Origin: Epiperipatus broadwayi
Lineage: Eukaryota > Onychophora > Udeonychophora > Euonychophora > Peripatidae
Direction of reading: 5' to 3'
Assembly (NCBI GenBank): GCA_028023455.1
Contig: JAQFVV010012507.1
Span: 310,001 to 374,000 of the forward strand
Length of the DNA: 64,000 nucleotides
Below, one piece after another: positions 42,401 to 54,452 of the stretch. Under the pieces are notes generated by a model. The model saw only the letters and a program-made list of their open reading frames with translations. It did no database searches and was not told where the DNA came from. Positions within the stretch are counted from its first letter, which is position 1; the number at the start of each line of letters is the position of its first letter. The position numbers were made by a program, and so were the translations under genes.

Positions 42401-43428
42401 CATAACATCTTTAAATTAAATATAAAAATTTGAAAATGACTTTTAAATGAAACAACTCATTTTTGTATATACATTTATAGTGCTTCTCTGGATATAGTCA
42501 CAGCTGTATATGTATAACTACTTCATCAAGCTAACATTCTTTGGGCAAGTTGGAAGATTTCTCTTGGTGAGCTAACTGGTTTATAGTCCTCATCAAAATA
42601 GGTATAGGTCAGATAAGGATTGTTCTGAAGTTGGTTCCACTTCTACTTCCAACAAGCTAACTGTTTTGTCCTCATTTGTGTAAGTTAATGACTCATTAGA
42701 AATTGATCTGGAGTTCAGGTAAACCAAAACTCCTACAGCAGGTCATGGATCTACTGTCCTTCCTTTACTTATTTTTTGGTCATTTTCTAACTCTGTAAAA
42801 CATCAACTTTTATGGAAAAAACAGCAAAACTACTGCAAACTCACAGCTTTTCAAAATATTAATAGCCAAAACCTTGTACTTGTCCAATTTGTTCAGCTAA
42901 TTGTTGATCACTTTGCCAACTGCTTTTCAAAAAAATTTAGGCAAACTGAAAAACAGACTGTTTTAATCACTTTACCGACTCTTTTTATAAAAATCATCTG
43001 AGGTGATAAAGGCACATTTTAAAATTGTTTTCTTATCTCTCTTGATTAAAAACAATTTTAATCCCTCCAAAAGCACTTTTAATTATAAAGCTACATTTGA
43101 AAGCAACTTTGAAATTTTACCAAAAATGTAATCTATATGTTTTTTACTTAGATAGAGAATTATATACAAGTATTAATTAAAATTTTTCAAAAATAAATCA
43201 GCCTGTTTTTTTTAATTTCAAATCAAAATTTAATAAAAATATTTATTAGATCTTTTTAAATGTTTATTTCATAATGAATTTTTTTTTCAAATTCAGAATT
43301 ATTTAATCCCTGATTATTATTTTCAGTGACATGCAGAAAATATCTACATTTTTTCCCTCTCAACTTTATGTATATTTGTGCACACACCCTATGTTATTAG
43401 ATTAGTGTTATGAAACTGTCCTGTTACA

Positions 43429-43430
<2 letters not shown>
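39433..43430. other. Long AT-rich stretch without recognised genes
   Basis: It contains a G10 run near 40515 and a 22-bp tandem duplication (GATGTGTTGATATTTGTCCATA-like) around 41688-41734. Open frames such as 41044-41322 on the minus strand show no motif. The 42480-42960 block has a somewhat higher GC content, but I cannot assign it. Confidence 0.5.

Positions 43431-43475
<45 letters not shown>
43431..43475. repeat. (AT)n microsatellite
   Basis: Preceded by CTGTTACAG and followed by TTGTAACAA, so inverted GTTACA/TGTAAC strings flank the run. Confidence 0.95.
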
Positions 43476-43479
<4 letters not shown>

Positions 43480-45569
43480 AACAATCAAAATGCAAGTGAA
43501 GATCTAATCTAACTGCTATCTGCACTACACGGGCGCCATCTAGGCATTTGAGCCTAGAAAAATTTATAAAGTAGGCAGATACGTGCTGTTAAGATTCCAC
43601 TTTATTTAAATATTCAGATTGTTAGCCCAAGTCGCTAGCTCATGGAGATGCAGAGATAATAAATAACTTGTTTAATTGCATCTTAAATATATATATATAA
43701 AAAATAAAAGCCACTGCCAGTAATTAACAAACAAACATTTATTAACGCACATATAAATAAATTTTGAGGAATACATTTAACATTTTATATTTTTATATTA
43801 ACTTTTAATTTTACATTTAAATAGATTGCAATAATGAGTTTAATATTTATTTAGGGGGTCGAGCATGAATAGACTACATAGATCTGCATTTGAAATAAAA
43901 ATATTCTATCCCTTATTTAACCTTAGGCTAAAAGTTCGCATTCAAACCAGCATCAATCCATATGATGCATTAATGTATTCAATGTTGCATGAAAATACAA
44001 CAGCACTAAATATACTATACTGTCAGGAATGTACATCTGAACAGTATAATTAGAGAATACATTGTCTCTCTACCAAACAGAAATGCTACATCTGTTGGTG
44101 AGAAAAACAATAAACAAAAAACTCCATAGGAATGGACCATGTTTTCCGTCTTACTATCCAATTCCATTAGACAAACAGGGGGGTGCGGCGTATATATGCA
44201 ACCTTGCCCATAGCAGATCTCCTGCTACATTTACTAATTACATCAATACATCTAATCCTCTAACCCAATTTAACTATGAAACAAATAACCTAAGATTACC
44301 TCCCTTAAACTATATATATAACTTTACAAATCTATATAGCCATTCACGCCCGACTTAAATTTAACTTTTAGATACGTTCACACAGATAAATTTTATACAA
44401 TTTGTTTTATAATGTTGAGTATAGATCGGCTGCACAGATTCCATGGTTAAAAACATTTCAAAATAAAGACAACTGATCAAAATACAAAATCATCGATAAT
44501 GTCAATTGCATAGAGAATACACAAAACCCAATAGCATTCATCGTAAGATGCCGCAGTAACATCACTGACTTATATATTCTAATTGAATGTGAAAACCACA
44601 ACATAATCAACCGCTAACAAATCTATGCAATGTCTATACCCAACCTTAAATTTCCTCATTTAAAATTTAAACAATAAATATTAATACAAATAAAATAATA
44701 AATGGAAATGATTTTTTTATCAAATGCAAACATATAAAATTAAACATTATGAATTGATTTGAAACTTACAAAAATCAGATAAGAGTCCATTCAAAATTTA
44801 GGTTAGCTTGTTTATTAAACTTGTCAACTCTTGATGAAAGTTCTTAATTAATTTTATGATTTTAAATTGTAAAGTTCATAGCTCATGGTAGAAGAGTCCA
44901 GGTTTCTGTTTTTAATTCCCATGACATCTCCATTGGAAGACCGCTCTGATGATCTGGAGGTAGCATTAGCTGGTTCCAATCTGGTATCACAGTCTTTTCA
45001 TTTTTAAAATAAGTGAGAGAGAACGACAAGTGCTTCTTGTTGTTCGTCTCACCAAATCAAGTTGGAAAACTGACTGGAACTCAATATTTTTCTTTTTATA
45101 GTCCTCCTATGGATTCCATGAACAAAAACATCACTGTTCGATTTTTTCATTATGGCCTGGGCCTTTATTTGCTTCCATTGGTCAAGCTAAAATCTCTTTA
45201 TTCTCTTATCTATTTTTCATCTGACTTTTTAATTACACAGCTTTTGGATAATTAATAAACAATCATTTCCATTTACAGATTACAGGAATTAATTAATACC
45301 TGTTTTTATTTTTACTTATGTTATTTCTTTATTAAAATATTTTTATATTTAAATCTTGTATTTTTTTATACAAAAGTACGTTCAAATACCTTTTTTTTTA
45401 TTTATAAAAAAAAAAATATTTTTAAAGTTTGGCATCTGTGCGAATATATATACATTATATGTTTAACAAACATTTTAGCTTTTAGTTTTTTAATAGATTT
45501 TATTTTTATTTGCAAACTTTAAGATTTTATTTTAAATTAATGTAATGGCATATTTATATACCGTTACAA
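43476..45569 (+). mobile_element. TAACGG element, copy B (non-coding, about 2.1 kb)
   Basis: Starts TTGTAAC after an AT run and ends with the hairpin GTAATGG...CCGTTAC followed by an AT run. The landmark order is the same as in copy A, including GGCGCCATCTAGGCATTTGA and GTCGAGCATGAATAGACTAC. The frame at 44062-44358 is the longest version of the short frame shared by all three copies. Two frames in this copy (44062-44358 and 45013-45255) lack known motifs. Confidence 0.7.
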
Positions 45570-45603
45570 TATATATATATATGCAAATTTATAAATAAAT
45601 TTA

Positions 45604-45610
<7 letters not shown>

Positions 45611-45665
<55 letters not shown>
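45611..45665. repeat. (AT)n microsatellite
   Basis: Perfect run; a shorter one lies at 45578-45590. Confidence 0.95.
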
Positions 45666-45668
<3 letters not shown>

Positions 45669-46382
45669 CATGTATAATATATTCATGAATAACCCATCAC
45701 AACATGCATGACTTGAAACTTCCAATATTTTAAGAATCACTTGTGGTGTGAACACAGAATAATTCATAATATCACTTGATAAGTTTCTATGATACACATC
45801 ATCTCACTAGAATTAAGTTATAATAATTGAGTTTAAGATCTTTAATTAATTCCTTAAGAGTAACTAGAGTTATGTGTTACCATCAGCTTCATTAGATTTT
45901 AAATCTAGGGTATAGTTAACCATATCATTGCTGACAACAATCTTTTATTTTAATTATATGAATTCAATCATAACTTATTTTTTAAATGATCATAACTGGC
46001 TTCTGAGAAATATTTTCATCAATATTGGTCCAGGGTAAAAATAAAACTATTATTTATTTTATCACCATAGCTGGGTTTTATAAAACCATTGTTAATTTTA
46101 CATTATGTGATATGCCACATGTGTGAAACATAACCATTAAATTTTACATATTATCTCATGCCTTCTAAATATCACCAAATAAATATCAGTTCTGCTTTTG
46201 AATACATTTACACATTAAATATTTAACTACAAAGTATAGGCTGGTTAGGGTTTGGAGTATATGTAAGTAAACTACATGGAATAATCAATAAAGTTTAACA
46301 TTTCATAATTTAAACAAGTTCAAACATTCAAATATTGAATACTTCAGACCCATGTAAAAAGGAGTACCCAGTTAATAAATAT

Positions 46383-46384
<2 letters not shown>
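45666..46384. other. AT-rich non-coding stretch, nothing recognised
   Basis: No motif or repeat recognised. Confidence 0.5.
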
Positions 46385-46419
<35 letters not shown>

Positions 46420-46427
46420 ATTTATTA

Positions 46428-46462
<35 letters not shown>
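46385..46462. repeat. Two (AT)n tracts
   Basis: AT runs at 46385-46416 and 46433-46460, separated by GATATTTATTAACTT, which reads as the inverse of the left flank (GTTAATAAATATC). Confidence 0.9.
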
Positions 46463-46464
<2 letters not shown>

Positions 46465-46640
46465 ACATATGACTGAATTTTACTAATATATATATATATA
46501 ATAAAATAAATTTAATGGTAATAAACTATTGAAAATAGTCTTTAAGTCTGCAGAAGTACTTTTGGTTAATTTCTTAAACTTCCCTTAACTGCCATTAGAT
46601 TAAAAAAACAAAGTGGAAGCAAACATCATCAATTCAAATC

Positions 46641-46800
46641 CTGTGAACCCCATATTTTAATGTTAGCAGCTTGTCTATTAATTAAATGCATTTTATTTCT
46701 GTTTATAAAAATTGCCTCCTTAATTTTTCTTTTATTGTGGTTTCTCTCTTCATGAATAATTTTCACACCTTAAAAATCAAATTTAAATTTAAACAATGCT
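46641..46800 (-). pseudogene. PLE endonuclease C-terminal fragment (left of GTAC copy 3)
   Basis: The minus strand reads FKFKFDF, a stop, then HEERNHNKRKIKEAIFINRN and NRQAANIKIW. This is nearly the same as the plus-strand fragment ending at 49060. It includes the RKIKEA motif with the catalytic glutamate of the GIY-YIG domain. Its truncated side faces GTAC copy 3. Confidence 0.8.
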
Positions 46801-46909
46801 TTATGTCAATTTAAAAAGGGTTATAATGGTTTAAAGGAAATGAAGATTGATAGTAAACAATGGATATCTATTCCATTTATTTCAAATCCACAAGCAAATT
46901 TTTTAAGGA

Positions 46910-46985
46910 TATATATATATATATATATCCTTAAAAATATTTATATATATATTTGGTACAATATATATATATATATATATATATA
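46910..46985. repeat. AT-rich tracts before GTAC copy 3
   Basis: TA runs at 46909-46928 and 46962-46985, the first flanked by the inverted strings TTAAGGATATA/TATATCCTTAA, the second by GGTACAA/TTGTACC. Confidence 0.85.
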
Positions 46986-48639
46986 TTGTACCAGGTTTGA
47001 TCTGCAGATCTTACTTACACTGCAAATGTTTTGGGATGGTTACAAACTTCTTTATAATACTTTTATAATCTTATTTAATTATAAATATTATGTGAATGAA
47101 TTGGCACATTCGAGCAAAGTGGAAAATATTATTGATAGCTTTAACTATCAACAATATCCATGATCAGATTGTGGCCCACCTCGTCTGGTAGATTCAAAAC
47201 CCTACTATCCAAACACTTTATTTGTTTCAGAGTAAACCCCGGGTGCCAGCTAGTCTAAGTCTAACATATTCGGACAGTAGGCTCATAATCCAGTGCTTGA
47301 AAAATCCCTTAACTAGCTCAGTCTATTTTTAATCAATAATAAAATGTAGTTTCAAGTAGTGGTTAAAAGAATTGATAAAAGATTGGTAAAAAGAATTAAC
47401 CGACAAAAATAGAGCTTAAGTTTAAAGACAATTTATTTAATTAGCATTTATACTCTAAATTTAAATATTTTTACAAATCTTATTTACTAACATAATATTG
47501 GTATTTTAAATATAATGGCCATGCACATATTAATTCACACACTGACATATATAATAAAGCACTAAGGAATATAAAACACATATATCTTGAACACACAAAT
47601 TAATAGTTCATTTTTTATGTGCTATAGAGTTCATATAATTCCACTCTTGGAGGATTCACATGAATGCGATGGCTACTTTAGAATGAATATCTAGGATTTT
47701 GAAATGGGTATACTGCTTGTTGTTTGCTGCTTCTAATGAGGTATATCTAACTGGTTAGATTTGAGGTTTCTTGAGATTTAATGCTTATCCTTTAGTATTA
47801 TTCTTGGAGACAGTTAAACATTGACTGGCTTCAGGTTGTTACACAGACATCACTTTGATCAGATAGGTTTGGCTGTTTTCATCGGACTTCAGGCTGGAGA
47901 AAGATGTATGTTTTTCCGAGTTTTTAACACTGCATTCTTGTTTGATTTGCATGATCTAAATTATACTCTTAACTCTCTGAACTGAATTCAACTGTTATTT
48001 GCTTGTCCAATGAAAAAAATTACTATTTATATATGAGACGTGTTTTTGTTTTCATGTCCTCTGGCAATATGTGTTGTCAAAATTTCTTTAGTAGCTAATC
48101 CTTTTTAATCTTGTTGTTGGGTATTTTAATTAGTAGCCATGCAAATGTGTTGTTTTTATATCTTCAATTAGTAGCCACCACTATGTTTTTAAATATATTT
48201 TTAACTCTCATTTTAACATTTATTTTCATGTGTTTTTTTAATATGATTTTAACATGCACATATAGACACATTTATTATATATTTTATTAACAAGCTTACA
48301 TTTATGCACATGTATAATTTATTCTAATAAACTCGAAGGAAAAGAGATTTATATTTTAACTTTTAATTTATAATAATAAAAACTCTTTAACTTCTTTTAT
48401 GAACTCTTAGTTTTTTCTATAGGAAAACTCCCTCTCCCCTCTTTTAATTAATTAATTGTAACTTTTATTTCAACAACACTTAGACTTTTAAATTTACGTT
48501 TATGAAAACAAACTGCATTTTCTTTAATAAAGAAACTTTAGATTTTTATAACTTATTTATTGATTTGTTGATTTCTTATTTTAATATTTTTTTTTGGATA
48601 AAATTATTTTATATATGTGCCAATACGATCTTGGTACAA
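46986..48639 (-). mobile_element. GTAC element, copy 3 (non-coding, about 1.65 kb)
   Basis: Termini are TTGTACC at 46986 and GGTACAA at 48639. It is most like copy 2 (6812-8551): both hold the GGACAGTAGG...TCATAATCCAG and CACATTCGAGCAAAGTGG-type blocks in reverse order. No open frame of note. Confidence 0.65.
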
Positions 48640-48647
48640 TATATATA

Positions 48648-49060
48648 AGAATGTGTTTAATGTTTCATTCTATTTTCCAAACAATGATAATAAATTAGTG
48701 AATAAGGATGACATACCTGTCAAGCAAAAAAGTAATGTATATCAAATTTTTTGTGATTGTATGTTATCTTATATAGGTTAATCGAGGTGCAGTATTGAGA
48801 AGAGATTAAAGGAGCAAGAATTGTTATATAAGCATGTAAAAAGTAAGAATAATGGCGATTTAATGACTGTTTCAGTTTTTTTTGATCATGAAAAAACGTG
48901 TAAATACAAATTTAAATTTGATTTTGAAAGTGTGACAATTCTTTGTGAAGAGAGAAACCATAATAAAAGAAAAATTAAAGAGGCATTTTTTATAAATAAT
49001 AATAAAATGCAATTAATAAATAGACAAGCTGCTAACATTAAAATATGGGATTTGAAATGA
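48648..49060 (+). pseudogene. PLE GIY-YIG endonuclease fragment (right of GTAC copy 3)
   Basis: A continuous plus-strand frame starting at NVFNVSFYF (48651), through NVYQIFCDCMLSYIG, an in-frame TAA where PLE2 has the E of YIGET, then SRCSIEKRLKEQELLYKHV, FDHEKTCKYKFKFDF, RNHNKRKIKEAFFINN and NRQAANIKIW, ending at 49060. It aligns throughout with the last 150 residues of PLE2. The RT part is missing; the break falls at the (AT)n edge of GTAC copy 3. The single stop implies a young inactivation. Confidence 0.85.
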
Positions 49061-49281
49061 TGACATTTGCTTCTGCTTTGTTTTTTTTTTTAATTTAATG
49101 GAAGTTATGGCAGGTTTAAGAAATTAATCAAAAGTACTTTTGCAGATTTAAAGACTGTTTATAATAGTTTATTACCTTTAAATTTATTATTTGTATTATA
49201 ATTGCAATCTTTTTTGAATAATGGACATCAGCATTTAACTTTTTCACTACATGGAATATCCTGCAGATAGTAATAATAATA

Positions 49282-49282
<1 letters not shown>

Positions 49283-49372
<90 letters not shown>
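49283..49372. repeat. (AT)n microsatellite
   Basis: About 45 perfect units, 0.2 kb downstream of the PLE fragment. Confidence 0.97.
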
Positions 49373-49375
<3 letters not shown>

Positions 49376-50887
49376 ACCTACACTCCCAACACTGCTCATA
49401 TACATTACATGAGCGAAATGCCCAGGTGCCAGTTCTATTAATGAAGAGAACAATATAAAAAGGTATATAATACAAACTATTATAGGCAGTTCATAAGATA
49501 TATGATGATAAATAAATAAGAGAAGAAATATTACAAACACTAAATATAATGTAAATCCTTTTATTAATTAATTGTATGATAAAGAATCATGTTTATCGGT
49601 ATAGTCTATTAAAATATACTTTAAACATAATTTCTTCCTTCATCCAAATATAACATATATCATCTTGCTATAATTATAATACTAAACAATTCTATGACTT
49701 GGCATATCACAATCTAAACATCTACTTTAATGCCAATCAAGAAATAAACAATAAGATCTCAGGGAATATAACAAACACAGTTGAATTAAATAAACTACAT
49801 TGGCCCATAAGTTATAATTCTAAAGTATGATAAAAATGTAATGAAACAAATTGACTAAAATATTCTACTGTGTTTCAATGATAAGATAATGACAGAAATA
49901 GGGTATTTTAATTTTATATCATCATCTAACAAATATACTAACTTGGCAATCTTTCTAATATGTTTATCCAGTGGCAAATGTTCCTTATAATGTTTGGATT
50001 AAGTAAAAACAATATTGACACCAGAAGATTTAATATTATAACTCTAAAATAATATATCTATTTTATGATAGATTTATGAAATGTGGAGGTGTGGAAATGG
50101 AAAACATGAATGTATACAATAATAACTCCAGACACAGTTTTAAAATTTTAAACAAATAAAATAAATCATTTATTACAAAAAATAAATTTGGTTTAACATG
50201 ATATTTACAATTGGACTACTTGTCCTACAGATTTTTAAATTATCAAATAAACTTTAAGCATCAGTTTGGGATTATCCCTATTATCAAAGCAAATTAACAA
50301 CAAAACTTAAATATTCTGACTTAGAAAACATGCTTTGCCTACATGTTTCATCTACATGACACTAAATAAACAACATGTTATATTATTAACAGACAAAAAA
50401 AATACTTTTGAGAGGATATTACCATTGATTAATAAAATAAATCAAATTAATTATATTTGGCTCTCAACCAAGCAACTTTTTCTAATTGACTAAATAATCA
50501 CTTTCATTTATGAATACCTTTCATGCATAGCAACAAAATCATGTTCATTCTGATGATTTGATGATTTATAACCTTTATTTAAATAAATACACTGTAGTTT
50601 AAAATATTTATTTCCTGTTTTAATCTCAATAACTTTATACTTCTATTTAAATGAATGTAATGTATTTCAAAACATTTATTTCTCATTTTAATTTAAATAA
50701 CTCTATACTTTATATACGCGATATTATTTATATTATGTGTGTGTGTCAAGCAACAATGATAGAAAATAATCTTTTCTACAAATTCTCCATTCATTAAGAA
50801 AATATCATACAATTACTTTATTTCAGACAATGTCGTAATTCATCAATAAAATAAGACACTAAAACTCTTACTGAACACTTCTACCAT
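49373..50887. other. AT-rich non-coding stretch, nothing recognised
   Basis: No motif or repeat recognised. Confidence 0.5.
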
Positions 50888-51101
50888 AATTCATCTGATT
50901 CTAAATACACTTTTGGTGGGGAACCTTTTCCTCATCACCAAGAATATAAGAAAAATGTCACATAACTTTCTAAACATCATTTAATCATACTTCAACACTA
51001 ACTCATCTACTTCTAAATACACTACTGGTGGGAACTTTTTCCTCATCACCAGGGCTCTAAGAAAACATTGCTTAACTTCAAAAAATATCATTTAATCATA
51101 C
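50888..51101. repeat. Tandem duplication, unit 112 bp
   Basis: Units 50888-50999 and 51000-51101 share TTCTAAATACAC, TTTTCCTCATCACCA and ATCATTTAATCATAC in the same order. Confidence 0.8.
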
Positions 51102-53246
51102 GCATATAATATAAACTAGGCTCTACTCATGGAAAAACATATACTAAATAAGCTAAATCTTTTATCCCTACAAGCATTATAACACAATCAGATTTCTTTC
51201 CATTCTCAAAGCTCTTCTAAATATCGAACATTATAAATACACGGCAGATAAATACATACAGATAACATACTAATCCGTTCCACTCAGTAGAATATGACAG
51301 CATCCAAAATTTATACATAAAAATATTCACAAACTGAACTTTATCAAACAAATGTCATAATTGTGCAAAACAGACACACACCCACAAATAAAAGTATATA
51401 TAAAATTAACCCTAAATTACACACTATGCAGGCAACTTGGTAATTAAATATTGCATCAAGGTATAACTTTTAATTCAGAATAAACTACAGGTTACTTTTT
51501 AAAATTTAATGGTTATAATTATTACAACTGAACATTCTTTCATATCTAGCAAACTATTTCTATTATACGTTCGTTGATTGAAAAAAGAACAAAATTCTCA
51601 CTTTGAGATATAAAGTATACAAAATAAATATAAACCTCTCTAATAATATATTTAAAAAAATATTTCTTTCTTTTACCTTTGTAAAAGAACAATAAGACCT
51701 ATTTGTACACAATAAATTTTTACCAGCGTATTCCTCATTTGAATACACTTCGGAGATGGTCTTGAAGGTTAAAATAACCCAAATTATCAATAAAACATAA
51801 TAATAAGTAAGCCTATTATCAATAATATACATTAATAATGACAAGAAATGAAAAAAAAGAAACAAAAGTTATTTGTTTTGTAACTTAAAATAAAAGTTTA
51901 CTTGCAAAGCACTGCTCCATGTTTATGAAAGAATATAGGACCCATTCCAAACTGAATTTAAATAAAACAAACTTCTGCAGGATAACTTAAAAAATATAAT
52001 TATAACTTAAATCTGACCCAGCACCTCCAGTGTTCATAGCATATCTATTTGAGGTACCAAATCACACACACAAGCAATTAATTTCTCCTTTATTTATACT
52101 GAAAATATAAGACATCCTCCGTTGTAGTGCTAAATTAAATACGCAAATATTCTTAGTAGTTTTCTTAAATAGCATTTAACACTTTATAGTCTATTATATG
52201 CATAGTTTATTTTTAAATATTATCAATTAAGATACCATGGTTGCTTAGTAATTCCACAATTAATAATACTTTGTTTTATATTCCATCTTTATCGAAGAGA
52301 ACAAAATTACCCGCATTTCTATTCTTCCATTCAATTTAAGCAAATACTTAATTTGAAGTAACTCACATTTTATTTCCTTCATTTAAAATACGTATTATTT
52401 CCAGAAATACCAGATAAATAAATACTGTTATCTCTTTATGATGAATTTGAACGTGGCATGATTTATCAAAATATGCGTATTCTTAATTCTATGTTTAATC
52501 CTCACAAAAACACAACATGAAAAATAGTGAAGAATTAAAATATATTCTGTAAAATAGTTCTGCATGCATTTTCCAGATATATTAAAATACACATGTTGGT
52601 TAGTGATACAACAATAATATTCATGCAATTTATTCTTATTTAAAATGACAAATAAATGAAGTAGTGTAGACTGGATGTTATCAACATACATTTTTAAAAC
52701 ATCAATAGTTATGATAAGATTAATTCTAAATGTTTAAATTGAGGAGAGAGAAATAAACTGTGTACCTTTTTAAAATTTAGAATTCCATTCTAGTTAACTT
52801 TTCCCATAATGAATTTCTTAAGATCATTTCGAAGTTTTACTCCAAAGTCTTTTTTTAAAATCAATTTGACTTCAGCAACTGGTTTTTAATTTTCACAATA
52901 TTGAGCCACTGTTTTATTGGCTACAATTACGTTACATAATATGCAAATTTTTCACTGGATATCTTTGTTAAATAGCTCTCTTTAGCAAAAAGGTCATTTC
53001 CCTTCACAAGGTTACTACCATGCTTCTTTTCTATCTAAGCTAATTACATATTCAAAAAAATTTTTTTTTTTCTAAAAAAAAATAATTTTGATTTTAGAAT
53101 TAAATCAAGAGTAATAATAAAATAAATAGCTTTTACAAACTTGAAAGAAAAATGAATATTAATTAACTATTTAACAAGAATGGTTAATAATTTATTTAAT
53201 TTGTGAAATAATTCATTAATTCAACTATCTATTAATCACTGGAAAG

Positions 53247-53249
<3 letters not shown>
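51102..53249. other. AT-rich non-coding stretch, nothing recognised
   Basis: Minus-strand open frames at 51563-51865 and 52428-52691 have no recognisable motif. Confidence 0.5.

Positions 53250-53322
<73 letters not shown>
53250..53322. repeat. (AT)n microsatellite
   Basis: About 36 perfect units. Confidence 0.97.
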
Positions 53323-53327
<5 letters not shown>

Positions 53328-53843
53328 AAATTATTTAAGATAATTACTGTAATTTAAATTTTTTTATTGTACATGTACTATTGTTAGCTGTTATTAAAAG
53401 ATGAAAATGAAATGAAACATAATACAGACATATATGCATGCACATGTACTAAAAACTAAATATTAAACTATCCTAACTAAATATAATTGAAATGGCTATT
53501 AATTGTTGACAAAAGGATAAGTATTAATGAATAAAGGATTTTGAAACCATTCAACCAAATATTACACTAACATAAAATAACTTTGCATTTTTCTGCCCAA
53601 ATATACCAATTCCTATAATAACAACCCCTCTCTCTCACATTAAATATTTTATTAACCACAATAATAATAATGAATACTTATAAAGTAGTCAATCAACTGC
53701 ATAAGCAATCCATATCTAAGCTTTAAACAATCTCCAGCAAAAAAATTTGAAATTCTAAGGCTATTTCATTTTTTTTAATATAATATAACTATTTGATGCA
53801 GATACAAAGCATCTCAATTCCTTGTGCCCATTCAGATAGTCAC
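53323..53843. other. AT-rich non-coding stretch before PLE2
   Basis: No motif or repeat recognised. Confidence 0.5.
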
Positions 53844-53918
53844 AATATATATATATATATATATATTGTTATTATACTTATATTATTTGATATTACATAT
53901 TTTGTCTGGAATTTCTAC

Positions 53919-54452
53919 ATGCCTTATAGTAAAATGGTTCCGTGGTTATTGACTGAATGGCGAAGGAATTATAAACGTTTTATTAAACTTTCACACAGGA
54001 TTGAATTTTTAAAACTTTGTCAAAGCAGTAATGTTTATCCGAACTTTTGTTGTGTAAATATTAATGGTGTAATTGATGGACGTAAAATGGTAATTGGTAA
54101 AGTTAAACAATTGATTATTACTGAAGTAATAAATTCATGTTGTGAAAAATTTAAATCAATTGAAAAATATAAGACGGTTTTAGAAAAATTTATTTGTGAT
54201 AATGAATTTGAAGATTGGCTGGATTTCAAGAATAATTTTGATTTTTATAGAGAATTTTTACAACGGAGATTAATACGGAAATATAATAAAAAATTTAATT
54301 TTTTGTTTAATAAACAAGCTCAACAGAGGAATGGCTTTAAGAAAAAGGAATCGAATATAGTGAGTTTAATTGATAAACCTTTGGATTTGATGGATGTTTC
54401 AGTTTTGGAGAAAGGAATAAAGTTTGTTGGAGGTCCAATTAAAAAACTATAA
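53919..54452 (+). CDS. PLE2 N-terminal part of the polyprotein
   Basis: The frame is open from 53793, but the upstream part translates the TA run (IYIYIYI), so the ATG at 53919 (MPYSKMVPW) is the likeliest start. It has basic helical segments and ends with VSVLEKGIKFVGG, the counterpart of the G-(L/I)-x-F-x-P string of PLE proteins. The stop at 54452 follows an A6 tract (54441-54446). Removing one base there would join the frame to the next one, so this looks like a single insertion or a slippage site rather than a natural protein end. Confidence 0.75.
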   Translation: MPYSKMVPWLLTEWRRNYKRFIKLSHRIEFLKLCQSSNVYPNFCCVNINGVIDGRKMVIGKVKQLIITEVINSCCEKFKSIEKYKTVLEKFICDNEFEDWLDFKNNFDFYREFLQRRLIRKYNKKFNFLFNKQAQQRNGFKKKESNIVSLIDKPLDLMDVSVLEKGIKFVGGPIKKL

